Positions 43,672 to 50,970 of a stretch of DNA of 64,000 bases are shown here, piece after piece. Every line of letters starts with the position of its first letter. Positions within the stretch are counted from its first letter, which is position 1. Position numbers and translations under genes: made by a program. Source of the stretch: Pseudomonas sp. S30 (GTDB lineage: Bacteria > Pseudomonadota > Gammaproteobacteria > Pseudomonadales > Pseudomonadaceae); NCBI RefSeq assembly GCF_016518545.1, contig NZ_JACVTO010000015.1:62001-126000 (forward strand). The letters run 5' to 3'. The notes under the pieces were generated by a model, which was not told where the DNA came from, ran no database searches, and saw nothing but the letters and a program-made list of their open reading frames with translations.

Positions 43672-44568
43672 TTGATCGTCCATACCCACACCGACATGCT
43701 GCGCATGTTGTTCACCTTGCGCGGCTCGGTGGTCAAGCGCATCGCATGGCGCTGCCTGATGGTGACCCTGCTGGCAGCGCTGATCGTGCTGGTGGAACGG
43801 CATTACCCGGCGTTTTTCTATCCGGTCAGCGCCACGCCTTTCACGCTGCTGGGCCTGTCGCTGTCGATCTTCATGAGCTTTCGCAACAACGCCTGCTACG
43901 ACCGCTGGTGGGAAGGACGCAAAGCCTGGGGACGAATGATCATCGAAGTCCGCTCGTTCGTGCGCGAGAGCGTTGTCATCACCGACCCCGCCCAGCGGGC
44001 CAGCTTGCTGCGTAGCCTGTGCGGCTTCGCCCACGGGCTCAACGCGCGCCTGCGCGGCGAAGACGACGCGCAGGCAGCTGCGCCTTGGCTGGCGCAGGGC
44101 GCAGCGATCTCGCCGCACAACGTGTGCGACGGCATCCTGCGCCATATCGGCGAGCAGTGCGCGCGCCTTGCCAGCGAGCAGCGCATTGGCGAGTTTCGCT
44201 ACATGACCCTCGAACAGCGGCTGGTCGGGCTGTCCGAGGTGCAAGCGACCTGCGAGCGGATCAAGGGCACGCCCCTGCCGTTTCCCTACACCTTGCTGCT
44301 GCACCGCACCATCTACATCTTCTGCCTGTTGCTGCCGTTCGCCCTGGCCGAGCCGCTCGGCTGGCTGGCGCCACTGTTCACCACCATCGTCAGCTACACC
44401 TTCCTGGGGCTGGATGCGATCGGCAACGAGCTGGAAGACCCGTTCGGCCGCGACGAGAACGACCTGCCCACCGACGCCCTGGTCCGCATGATAGAACGCG
44501 ATGTGCTGTCGGCCCTGGGCGAACCATTGCCTGCGGTACTGGAGCCGGTCGAGCACGTGTTGAGCTGA
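43672..44568 (+). CDS. bestrophin-family (UPF0187) membrane protein
   Basis: A 298-residue protein with the bestrophin channel fold. Hydrophobic helices occur at about residues 28-45 (LMVTLLAALIVLVE), 55-70 and 215-250 (TIYIFCLLLPFALAEPLGWLAPLFTTIVSYTFLG). The family sequences FRNNACYDRWWEGRKAWG and DAIGNELEDPFGRDENDLP are present. Bacterial members form anion or cation channels. The start is TTG at 43672 with TGGAA seven bases upstream. It lies 21 bases after moaA and may be co-transcribed. Confidence 0.85.
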   Translation: MIVHTHTDMLRMLFTLRGSVVKRIAWRCLMVTLLAALIVLVERHYPAFFYPVSATPFTLLGLSLSIFMSFRNNACYDRWWEGRKAWGRMIIEVRSFVRESVVITDPAQRASLLRSLCGFAHGLNARLRGEDDAQAAAPWLAQGAAISPHNVCDGILRHIGEQCARLASEQRIGEFRYMTLEQRLVGLSEVQATCERIKGTPLPFPYTLLLHRTIYIFCLLLPFALAEPLGWLAPLFTTIVSYTFLGLDAIGNELEDPFGRDENDLPTDALVRMIERDVLSALGEPLPAVLEPVEHVLS

Positions 44569-44680
44569 TGACGAGCGCGTCGATTTGTCACGCTGGGCCT
44601 TTTGCGTCACCCTAGCCGTGCGGCGCGAGCGTCCTGTATGGGCGACGTACGGTCCGCCCCCTTCCTCGCCAGGCCGGACC

Positions 44681-45571
44681 ATGGACATCAAGCAGCTCAA
44701 GTTCCTCATCGCCCTCGACCAGACCCGCCACTTCGGCCAGGCCGCCGAGCTGTGCCATATTTCCCAGCCGACCCTGTCGATGCGCCTGCGCAATCTGGAA
44801 GAAGAACTCGACCTGGTGCTGGTCGAGCGCGGCCAGCGCTTCGAAGGTTTCACCGAAGCCGGCGAGCGTATCCTGGCCTGGGCCAAGACCCTGCTGGCCG
44901 CCCACGATGGCCTGCATGCCGAAGCCGCCAGCTGCCGTGGTCAGGTGGTGGGCAACCTGCGCCTGGGCAGCGTGCCGCTGGCCAGCTTCGATCCCATGAC
45001 GCTGCTGCTGCCCTTGCGGGAGAAGTACCCGGAACTGCATCTGCAACTGAGTTCGCTGAGCTCGCAGCAGATCGTCGCTGGCCTGAGCCGCAACCAGCTC
45101 GACCTGGGCCTCTGCTACCTGGACCAGGTCGACTTGAGCTTCTTCGAAGTGATCGAGCTGGGCACCACCACGATGGGCCTGTTGCACGACACCCGGCACT
45201 TTCAGTTCGAAGGCGAGCGACTGCAGTGGGAGGCACTGGCCGACGTGCCGCTGGGCCTGCTGAGCAAGGGCATGCATTATCGCCAGTCGCTGGACCTGAG
45301 CTTTCGCAGCCGCGCGCTGGAGCCTCAGGCGGTGCTGGAAAGCGACTCCACCTTCCATCTGATCCAGGCCGTGAACGCCGGCATCTGCTGCGCGGTGATG
45401 CCGCTGGACTGTGGACTGGAGGCGCTGAACGAACACCTGCGCATCGTGCCAGTGGACGACGCGCGCATCCACAGCCCGGTCGGCCTGCTTCTGCGACGCA
45501 GCGAGCCGCGCCCGGCCATCGCACAGCAGTGCTTCGACCATGCGCGGGCGTTGTTTGGTTGCAGGCAGTGA
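44681..45571 (+). CDS. LysR-family transcriptional regulator
   Basis: A 296-residue LysR regulator. The N-terminal winged helix is MDIKQLKFLIALDQTRHFGQ...SQPTLSMRLRNLEEELDLVLVERG, residues 1-58. The periplasmic-binding-like effector domain spans residues 90-290. The target and inducer are unknown; neither neighbour is divergent from it, so it may control distant genes. The ATG at 44681 is fixed by the conserved family N-terminus. Its TGA is followed immediately, with no spacer, by the complement of the restored stop of the tail-collar gene. Confidence 0.85.
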   Translation: MDIKQLKFLIALDQTRHFGQAAELCHISQPTLSMRLRNLEEELDLVLVERGQRFEGFTEAGERILAWAKTLLAAHDGLHAEAASCRGQVVGNLRLGSVPLASFDPMTLLLPLREKYPELHLQLSSLSSQQIVAGLSRNQLDLGLCYLDQVDLSFFEVIELGTTTMGLLHDTRHFQFEGERLQWEALADVPLGLLSKGMHYRQSLDLSFRSRALEPQAVLESDSTFHLIQAVNAGICCAVMPLDCGLEALNEHLRIVPVDDARIHSPVGLLLRRSEPRPAIAQQCFDHARALFGCRQ

Positions 45572-45663
45572 TTAATATTTGATCAATGCGAGTAGGGCCA
45601 GGTTGCGCGGACGCATAATCCCCGAGTAACCGCGGTCTTGGGCTAAACCTGGGGAAGAGTAGT
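45572..45663 (-). pseudogene. out-of-frame 3' end of the tail-collar gene
   Basis: On the minus strand the frame offset by one base downstream of the poly-G tract reads GDATVNYSSPGLAQ, then DRGYSGI, then MRPRNLALLALIKY and TAA. The RPRNxALLxxIKY ending is the usual C-terminus of phage tail-collar/fibre proteins, so this stretch was clearly coding. It is separated from its gene only by the tract at 45676-45685. Confidence 0.85.
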
Positions 45664-46419
45664 TTACGGTAGCATCCCCCCCCCCAGGGCCACGCTGGCA
45701 TAGTCACTGGTCGAATATGCATCGACCCCCATCGCCACCTGTGAAGCGGCGCCGCCGTTTTGAGTGGTACTGGCACTCCAGATACCATTGGGCTTGCTTT
45801 GAGTTGTGTCGTAGGCCAAAAGACTGCCTTTTTGCAGAGTACCGAACACGCGATCCTTGTCGACACCCCGGCTATCGTCGAAACCACGGATGAACTCACC
45901 GCGCAAGTCTGGAACATTGAAGGTAGTCGAACTGTCACCTTGTCCGAAGGTAGTGCCAATGGCCTCGAACAGCGCACTATAAGTACTGCGCGAAACCTCG
46001 GCTCCATCGGCTTTGAGCCAGCCTCCCGGGACGCTTCTGGCGGCGCTGTACTTGATGTCCCCAGGTGTCGCCCCCGCGTAGCCAATCAGTTGCCCAAGAG
46101 TCACCGCATGCTGGCTACGGGTCGCATCAGCGACTTGCTGGGTACCGCCCTCACATTCCAGAAGTATCCAGCACAGCGCACCATCATTGAGTGAACCACC
46201 GACATGCGACACTAGCGTGACATTGCCCCCGCTCACGATCTCATCGCCCTGCAAAGGCTGGCTGGCCAAGCCATAAATAGGCGCCTGCGCCAGACCATCT
46301 GGGGAATAAGCAGCTATCGCGGAGTTGGTAGCAGTCGCTCGGAATCGCTGTATCACACCATTGGTAGTTGGCAGCGCCGCGAACGGGATAGCGTTTTGTG
46401 CGGAATAAAGAGTTGTCAT
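45664..46419 (-). CDS. phage tail-collar-domain protein, truncated by a frameshift as read
   Basis: Reads as 251 residues (MTTLYSAQNAIPFAALPTTNG...). The collar fold lies at about residues 118-190: GDIKYSAARSVPGGWLKADG, FEAIGTTFGQGDSSTTFNVPDLRGEFIRGF. The N-terminal third resembles the stem region of short tail fibres. Translation stops at GGGMLP, four codons after a G10 tract. With 11 or 8 G the protein would be about 282 or 281 residues with a normal C-terminus. GAGGAAAC precedes the ATG. The gene is visibly less GC-rich than its neighbours and has no other phage gene beside it, which suggests transfer or domestication. Function in the cell is unknown. Confidence 0.8.
   Translation of the reverse strand: MTTLYSAQNAIPFAALPTTNGVIQRFRATATNSAIAAYSPDGLAQAPIYGLASQPLQGDEIVSGGNVTLVSHVGGSLNDGALCWILLECEGGTQQVADATRSQHAVTLGQLIGYAGATPGDIKYSAARSVPGGWLKADGAEVSRSTYSALFEAIGTTFGQGDSSTTFNVPDLRGEFIRGFDDSRGVDKDRVFGTLQKGSLLAYDTTQSKPNGIWSASTTQNGGAASQVAMGVDAYSTSDYASVALGGGMLP
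45676..45685. repeat. C10 homopolymer (G10 on the coding strand) inside the tail-collar gene
   Basis: The coding strand reads GCC CT, then ten G, then ATGCTACCGTAA. Tracts of eight or more G are classic slipped-strand phase-variation sites, and they are also where sequencing errs. It is the longest homopolymer I noticed in the window. Confidence 0.95.
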
Positions 46420-46472
46420 TGAAACGTTTCCTCTTGAGTGGGTTGAGGGGCCTGATAAGAGGCCTCTCAAAC

Positions 46473-46514
46473 AATCTATGCGCAGATGCATTTTTATTCA
46501 ATGCATTAATGCAT
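46473..46514 (-). promoter_or_regulatory. promoter and palindromic operator of the tail-collar gene
   Basis: On the minus strand TTGAAT (46496-46501) and TAGATT (46473-46478) are spaced 17 bases, each four of six to consensus, 54 bases upstream of the ATG. A perfect 14-bp palindrome ATGCATTAATGCAT (46501-46514) abuts the -35. Further TGCAT copies occur on both sides. A hairpin at 46445-46468 (GAGGGGCCT/AGGCCTCTC) would lie in the leader. Confidence 0.5.
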
Positions 46515-46547
46515 ATTCTTGTTGCATCATCCTTTTCGCAACGCCCA

Positions 46548-46587
46548 CAAAAAAGCCACGCGTTCGTCGATGACGAAGCGCGTGGCT
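46548..46587 (-). terminator. rho-independent terminator of mqo
   Basis: On the minus strand a long stem AGCCACGCGC TTCGTC / GACGAA CGCGTGGCT with a three-base loop and one bulge is followed by six T. It lies 54 bases after the mqo stop. Confidence 0.9.
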
Positions 46588-46640
46588 CGGTGTAGCGCCA
46601 ACCGGCCCGCCAGAAGGCGGAACGGGTGCAGTGCAGCGCC

Positions 46641-48284
46641 TTACAACGCCATGTCGTTGGAGGCCTTGCTCTCGACAGGTGCGCTCGGCTCGGTGCCGGT
46701 GCTGGTGCCGACGCTCTGGTCGATCACCGGCGGCTTGTCCAGCTGCAGCACTTCGGCGGTGTAGTTCCACTCTTTCTGCACGGCGGCAGGCGAGTCGTTC
46801 AGCTTGGTGCCATAGCTCGGCACGATCTCGTGCAGACGCGCTTGCCACTCAGGAGTGGCGACCTTGTCCTTGAACACGTTTTCCAGCACGTTCATCATGA
46901 TCGGCGCGGCGGTCGAGGCGCCTGGCGAAGCACCCAGCAGGGCCGCCAGGGTACGGTCATCGGAGGTCACCACTTCGGTGCCCAGCTTCAGCACGCCACC
47001 CTTCTCCGGGTCTTTCTTGATGATCTGCACGCGCTGGCCAGCCTGCCACAGGCGCCAGTCTTCTTTCTTGGCGTGCGGGAAGTAGGTGCGCAGGGCTTCC
47101 ATGCGCTCGTCGTCCGTCAGCATCAGCTGGCCGGCGAGGTATTCGACCAGCGGGAATTCATCCACGCCAACCTTGGTCATCGGCCACACGTTGTGCACGG
47201 TGGTGCTGCTGAGCAGGTCGAGGTAGGAGCCGTTCTTGAGGAACTTCGACGAGAAGGTCGCGAATGGCCCGAAGAGGATCACGCGCTTGCCGTCCAGCAC
47301 GCGGGTGTCCAGGTGCGGTACCGACATGGGCGGTGCACCGGTGGAGGCCACGCCGTAGGCCTTGGCCATGTGCTGCATGGCGATGGTAGGGTTCTCGGTG
47401 ACCAGGAACGAGCCGCCGACCGGGAAGCCGCCGTAATTCTGCGCTTCAGGAATACCCGATTTCTGCAGCAGCTTCAGCGCGCCGCCGCCGGCACCGATGA
47501 ACAGGAACTTGGCATCGGTGGCGGCAGTGTCACCGGTCTTCAGGTTCTTGTACTCGACGTGCCAGGAGCCGTCCTTGTTGCGGGTGATGTCGCGCACTTC
47601 GCTGGACAGCTTCAGCTTGAAGTTGTCGCGGGTCTGCAGGTGGCTGACGTACTGACGGGTCACTTCACCCCAGTTGACGTCGGTGCCGATCGGCGTCCAG
47701 GTGACCGCCAGCTTTTGGTTGGGGTCGCGGCCTTCCATCATCAGAGGCACCCACTTGGCGATCTGCGCGTGGTCCTCGGAATACTGCATCGGGCGGAACA
47801 GCGGGCTGGCCTGCAGCGCCTCGTAGCGCTTCTTCAGGTAGGAGATGTTGTCATCGCCCCAGACGAAGCTCATGTGCGGGGTGCTGTTGATGAACGAGTG
47901 CGGGTTCTTCAGCACGCCCTGGCGCACCTGCCAGGCGAGGAACTGACGGGTCACCTGGAAGGCTTCGTTGATTTCCACCGCCTTGGTAATGCTGACGTTG
48001 CCGTCTTTGTCGATCGGGGTGTAGTTCATCTCGGCAAGGCCGGAGTGGCCAGTACCGGCGTTGTTCCAGCCGTTGGAGCTTTCTTCGGCGACGCCATCGA
48101 GGCGCTCGACCATTTCCATCGACCAGCCCGGCTCCAGCTCGTTGAGCCAGACGCCCAGGGTGGCGCTCATGATGCCGCCGCCGATCAGCAACACGTCGAC
48201 TTTCTTGGCGTCTTCGGCGTGGGCCTGCATGAAGGACGCCGCGACAGCCAGACTCAGCAAGGTCTTGCCAGCTTTCTTGAACAT
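46641..48284 (-). CDS. mqo: malate:quinone oxidoreductase
   Basis: A 547-residue FAD enzyme that oxidises malate to oxaloacetate and passes electrons to quinone at the membrane. The FAD motif VLLIGGGIMSATLG is near residue 32. SNGWNNAGTGHSGLAEMNYTP and TWTPIGTDVNWG are Mqo signatures. Unlike the common form it begins with a signal-peptide-like sequence (MFKKAGKTLLSLAVAASFMQAHAE), as in one of the P. putida paralogues. The C-terminal tail (TSTGTEPSAPVESKASNDMAL) is low-complexity. It is a single-gene unit with its own promoter and terminator. Confidence 0.9.
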   Translation of the reverse strand: MFKKAGKTLLSLAVAASFMQAHAEDAKKVDVLLIGGGIMSATLGVWLNELEPGWSMEMVERLDGVAEESSNGWNNAGTGHSGLAEMNYTPIDKDGNVSITKAVEINEAFQVTRQFLAWQVRQGVLKNPHSFINSTPHMSFVWGDDNISYLKKRYEALQASPLFRPMQYSEDHAQIAKWVPLMMEGRDPNQKLAVTWTPIGTDVNWGEVTRQYVSHLQTRDNFKLKLSSEVRDITRNKDGSWHVEYKNLKTGDTAATDAKFLFIGAGGGALKLLQKSGIPEAQNYGGFPVGGSFLVTENPTIAMQHMAKAYGVASTGAPPMSVPHLDTRVLDGKRVILFGPFATFSSKFLKNGSYLDLLSSTTVHNVWPMTKVGVDEFPLVEYLAGQLMLTDDERMEALRTYFPHAKKEDWRLWQAGQRVQIIKKDPEKGGVLKLGTEVVTSDDRTLAALLGASPGASTAAPIMMNVLENVFKDKVATPEWQARLHEIVPSYGTKLNDSPAAVQKEWNYTAEVLQLDKPPVIDQSVGTSTGTEPSAPVESKASNDMAL

Positions 48285-48442
48285 TGATCACTTCCAGTCA
48301 GTAGAACGGAGGGCCTGTGGCTGGCCCGGGTGTAACTTGTTCTTCAGCGCAGGCTTTTTGTGATCATTGTTCGGCTGCCAGAGAACCCGTGAGCGCGACA
48401 GCCTTTGGTCTGATTGACGTGGATCGGCTGAAACGGTTGCGG

Positions 48443-48470
48443 ATTGTAACTGAAATGCCAGCACAAACAA
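48443..48470 (-). promoter_or_regulatory. mqo: candidate mqo promoter
   Basis: On the minus strand TTGTTT (48465-48470), a 16-base spacer and TACAAT (48443-48448). A sequence GCTGAAACGGTTGC (48427-48440) just downstream fits the enterobacterial Cra/FruR consensus at 12 of 14 positions; whether the Pseudomonas protein binds it is unknown. Confidence 0.4.
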
Positions 48471-48498
48471 ATTGCCGTTCCATCCGTCAAGGTGGCGC

Positions 48499-48515
48499 TT
48501 TGTCCCAGGGACAAA
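48499..48515. promoter_or_regulatory. perfect palindrome TTTGTCCCAGGGACAAA
   Basis: Eight-base arms around one central base, between the permease terminator and the mqo promoter, about 30 bases upstream of the mqo -35. It is too tight to be a good terminator on its own and looks like a dimer-binding site. Confidence 0.45.
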
Positions 48516-48521
48516 ATGCCC

Positions 48522-48543
48522 GGCGCCTGGCCGGGCAGGCGCC
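48522..48543 (-). terminator. terminator of the PerM-type permease gene
   Basis: GGCGCCTG-GCCGGG-CAGGCGCC immediately after the permease stop. On the minus strand it is followed after five bases by TTTT. Confidence 0.7.
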
Positions 48544-48545
48544 GA

Positions 48546-49619
48546 TTACAACTGCGGGTCGATGTCGCCAGCGTACATGTCCGACTCTTTATAGAGATCA
48601 TGGGCGTGGCGCAGCAAGACCATGATCACCGCCGCCACCGGCAGCGCCAGGAGCACGCCAGTGAAGCCGAACAGCTCGCCACCGGCAAGAATGGCGAAGA
48701 TCACCGCCACCGGGTGCAGGCCGATGCGATCGCCCACCAGCAGGGGCGTCAGCACCATGCCCTCCAGGGCCTGTCCGACCATGAATACCGCGACGATACC
48801 GAGCATGGGGTACAGGTCGCCACCGAACTGGAACAGCCCGGCAATCAAGGCCGCGCCAATGCCGACGATGAAGCCCATGTACGGCACGATCGCCGCCAGG
48901 CCTGCCAGCAAGCCGATCAGCAGCCCCAGTTCGAGGCCCAGCAATGACAGGCCCGCCGCGTAGATCACGCCCAGCGCCAGCATCACCAGCAACTGGCCGC
49001 GGACGAACGCCCCCAGCACTTCATGGCACTCGCCCGCCAGCTCCACCACCTGCGCCTCGCGCTGGCGTGGCAGCAGGCTGCGCAGCTTGGCCATCATCAG
49101 GTCCCAGTCGCGCAGCAGGTAGAAGCCCACCACCGGGATCAGCACCAGGTTCGCCAACCAGCCGATCAGGGCCAGGCTCGAGGCGGTGGCCTGGGACAGC
49201 ACCACACCGACGATGTCCGTGGTCTGCCCCATGTGCTCGCCGATGGCCGCCTTGATCTTGTCGAACTTCCAGAAGCCGTCCGCCAGCCCCAGGCGACTCT
49301 GCACCCAGGGCAGCGCCACATGCTGCAGCCAGTCGAGCATCTGCGGGGTGAGCTCGTACAGGCGCACCAGCTGTTTGGCCAGCATCGGCACCAGCACCAG
49401 CAGCAAGGCCAGGAAGATCAAGGTGAACAGGCCGAACACCACCACCACGCCCCAGGTACGAGACAGCCCCCAACGTTCCAGGCGGTCGACCAAGGGGTCG
49501 GCCAGATACGCCAGCAGAATGCCCACCAGGAACGGTGAGAGGATGTTGTGCAGCAGGTACAGCAGCACGGCGATCAGCAGGGCAACAACCAGCCAGACCC
49601 AGCGGCGCACATCGGTCAT
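48546..49619 (-). CDS. AI-2E/PerM-family membrane protein
   Basis: A 357-residue protein with about eight membrane helices: an N-terminal pair (VWLVVALLIAVLLYLLHNILSPFLVGILLAYLADPLVDRLERWG), a central soluble insert (residues about 95-150) and a C-terminal bundle with GLAAIVPYMGFIVGIGAALIAGLFQF. This is the AI-2E transporter family (PerM/TqsA/YdgG), whose members export signals or ions; the substrate is unknown. AAGGAGAG precedes the ATG. It is 12 bases downstream of the DUF2066 gene, so the two are an operon. Confidence 0.85.
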   Translation of the reverse strand: MTDVRRWVWLVVALLIAVLLYLLHNILSPFLVGILLAYLADPLVDRLERWGLSRTWGVVVVFGLFTLIFLALLLVLVPMLAKQLVRLYELTPQMLDWLQHVALPWVQSRLGLADGFWKFDKIKAAIGEHMGQTTDIVGVVLSQATASSLALIGWLANLVLIPVVGFYLLRDWDLMMAKLRSLLPRQREAQVVELAGECHEVLGAFVRGQLLVMLALGVIYAAGLSLLGLELGLLIGLLAGLAAIVPYMGFIVGIGAALIAGLFQFGGDLYPMLGIVAVFMVGQALEGMVLTPLLVGDRIGLHPVAVIFAILAGGELFGFTGVLLALPVAAVIMVLLRHAHDLYKESDMYAGDIDPQL

Positions 49620-49631
49620 GAACGACTCTCC

Positions 49632-50693
49632 TTACCAGTGGAAGCGCAGGCCATCGAACGGCGCCGCTGGGGCCGGTGGTGCCGAAGGTTGGCCAGGCGC
49701 CCCCTCCACCACAGGTGCGGGTGCGGCGACCGGCGCGGGCTCTGACGGCGCCTCTTGCAGGTGCGCCAGGCCCAACTGGGCACGCAGCTGCTCTCGATTG
49801 CCGCTGACGGTATAGGTCAGCGTGTCGCCTTCAGCGCTCTGCAACCGCGGGCCGTAAGGTTCGAGCACCCGTCCCAGTTCCGCGTAGCGCTGCAGGTTCA
49901 TGCCCTGCACCTGAAGCTGCAGGTCGCTGCTGGCGCCTGGACGAATCACGTAGCGTGGCGCCAGGCGGGTGCTGATCGCCAGCATCACCGCGTCGGCCAG
50001 CGACGCCTGGTCGGCGCCTTGGGCAGTGCCTTGTTCGCGCTGATCGCCCAGCCACAGCTGCCACTTGCCCTGCCACTTGCCGTCGGCTTCCTGGGCGTGC
50101 ACCGCCAGCAGTGCATCGGCGCCATAGCGGTCGGCGGCCTCACGCAACGGCGCCGGGTCCTTGCTTTCAAGCTGCTTGGCATTGGCCACCAATTGCTCCT
50201 GCAGGTCGGCCAGCGGCAGTCGCAGCGGCAGTCCGCGGTGCTGAGCGGCCTGGCGCAGGGGCTCGGCGCTGCTCTGGCCATCGCCCACCAGGCTGCTGCC
50301 GTCGACGTTGTCGTTCAGCCACCAGCCGAGAATCGAAGGCCGATTGCTGCCCCACAACGCCAGGCCGCCCTGGCGCAAGGCGCGCTCGGTGCTGCCGGGG
50401 TCGAACTCGACCACCACGGATTCGGGCGGTCCAGCCTCGCTGCCCACCTGGTTGATGATCTGCTGAGGGTTCTTGCGCAGCGCAGCGACCGCCGGGTTTT
50501 CAATCGCCTTGGGATCGCCGGTCAGGCGCAGTACCAAGGTGTCCAGCGCCTTCGCCGTGGCCTGGGTGCGGGCGTCGCTGCCCTGGCCATCGACCGGCTC
50601 GCGGACCTGATAGAGACCGGAAACCGTTTCGGCCTGGGCCGTCGCGGCGATCAACCCTGCACAGGCCACTGCCAGGTACTGAATAAAACGCAT
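49632..50693 (-). CDS. DUF2066 periplasmic protein
   Basis: A 353-residue protein with a signal peptide (MRFIQYLAVACAGLIAATAQAE). The DUF2066 region begins VSGLYQVREPVDGQGSDARTQATAKALDTLVLRLTGDP. A proline/alanine-rich tail (EPAPVAAPAPVVEGAPGQPSAPPAPAAP) precedes the C-terminus. Function unknown. It is divergent from purM and co-transcribed with the PerM-type gene. Confidence 0.85.
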   Translation of the reverse strand: MRFIQYLAVACAGLIAATAQAETVSGLYQVREPVDGQGSDARTQATAKALDTLVLRLTGDPKAIENPAVAALRKNPQQIINQVGSEAGPPESVVVEFDPGSTERALRQGGLALWGSNRPSILGWWLNDNVDGSSLVGDGQSSAEPLRQAAQHRGLPLRLPLADLQEQLVANAKQLESKDPAPLREAADRYGADALLAVHAQEADGKWQGKWQLWLGDQREQGTAQGADQASLADAVMLAISTRLAPRYVIRPGASSDLQLQVQGMNLQRYAELGRVLEPYGPRLQSAEGDTLTYTVSGNREQLRAQLGLAHLQEAPSEPAPVAAPAPVVEGAPGQPSAPPAPAAPFDGLRFHW

Positions 50694-50788
50694 GGAGAAT
50701 TCCTGTCCAGATGACTGTCCTCGCAGAAACTACAAGCTGCGAGCGGTCAGCGGCAAGCAAAAGCGCGCGGCGCCACCGCCTGTCTTTT

Positions 50789-50817
50789 CTTATAGCCTGC
50801 CCATCGCCGGTTGCCAC
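50789..50817 (-). promoter_or_regulatory. candidate promoter of the DUF2066-permease operon
   Basis: On the minus strand GTGGCA (50812-50817), a 17-base spacer and TATAAG (50789-50794), about 95 bases upstream of the DUF2066 start. For purM on the other strand only a -10-like TAAAAT (50859-50864) was seen. Confidence 0.45.
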
Positions 50818-50970
50818 CGCCGGCGCAATGGAGGATGGCCGCTGCCGGGCAACCCTGATAAAATCGCGCGCCTTCGCCGACCAGTCACGTACAGGCAGCC
50901 GCCGCCCTTGGAGCCGGGCTTGACCGCGCTGGTCGTTTTCCTGAATCCCTCCCTCTAAAGGCCTGGATCA

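Noticed and set aside
42955..44886. 643-codon minus-strand open frame
   Set aside because: Antisense to moaA, the bestrophin gene and the LysR start, all of which have clear family motifs.
45573..45590. ATTTGATCAATGCG as an Anr/FNR box
   Set aside because: The TTGAT and ATCAA halves overlap with no four-base spacer, and it lies inside the 3' end of the tail-collar gene.
45664..46640. Prophage or tailocin cluster
   Set aside because: Only one tail-type gene is present; no sheath, baseplate, lysis, integrase or attachment-site repeats were seen on either side.
46626..48287. 553-codon plus-strand open frame
   Set aside because: Antisense to mqo; His/Val/Gln-rich composition and no family features.
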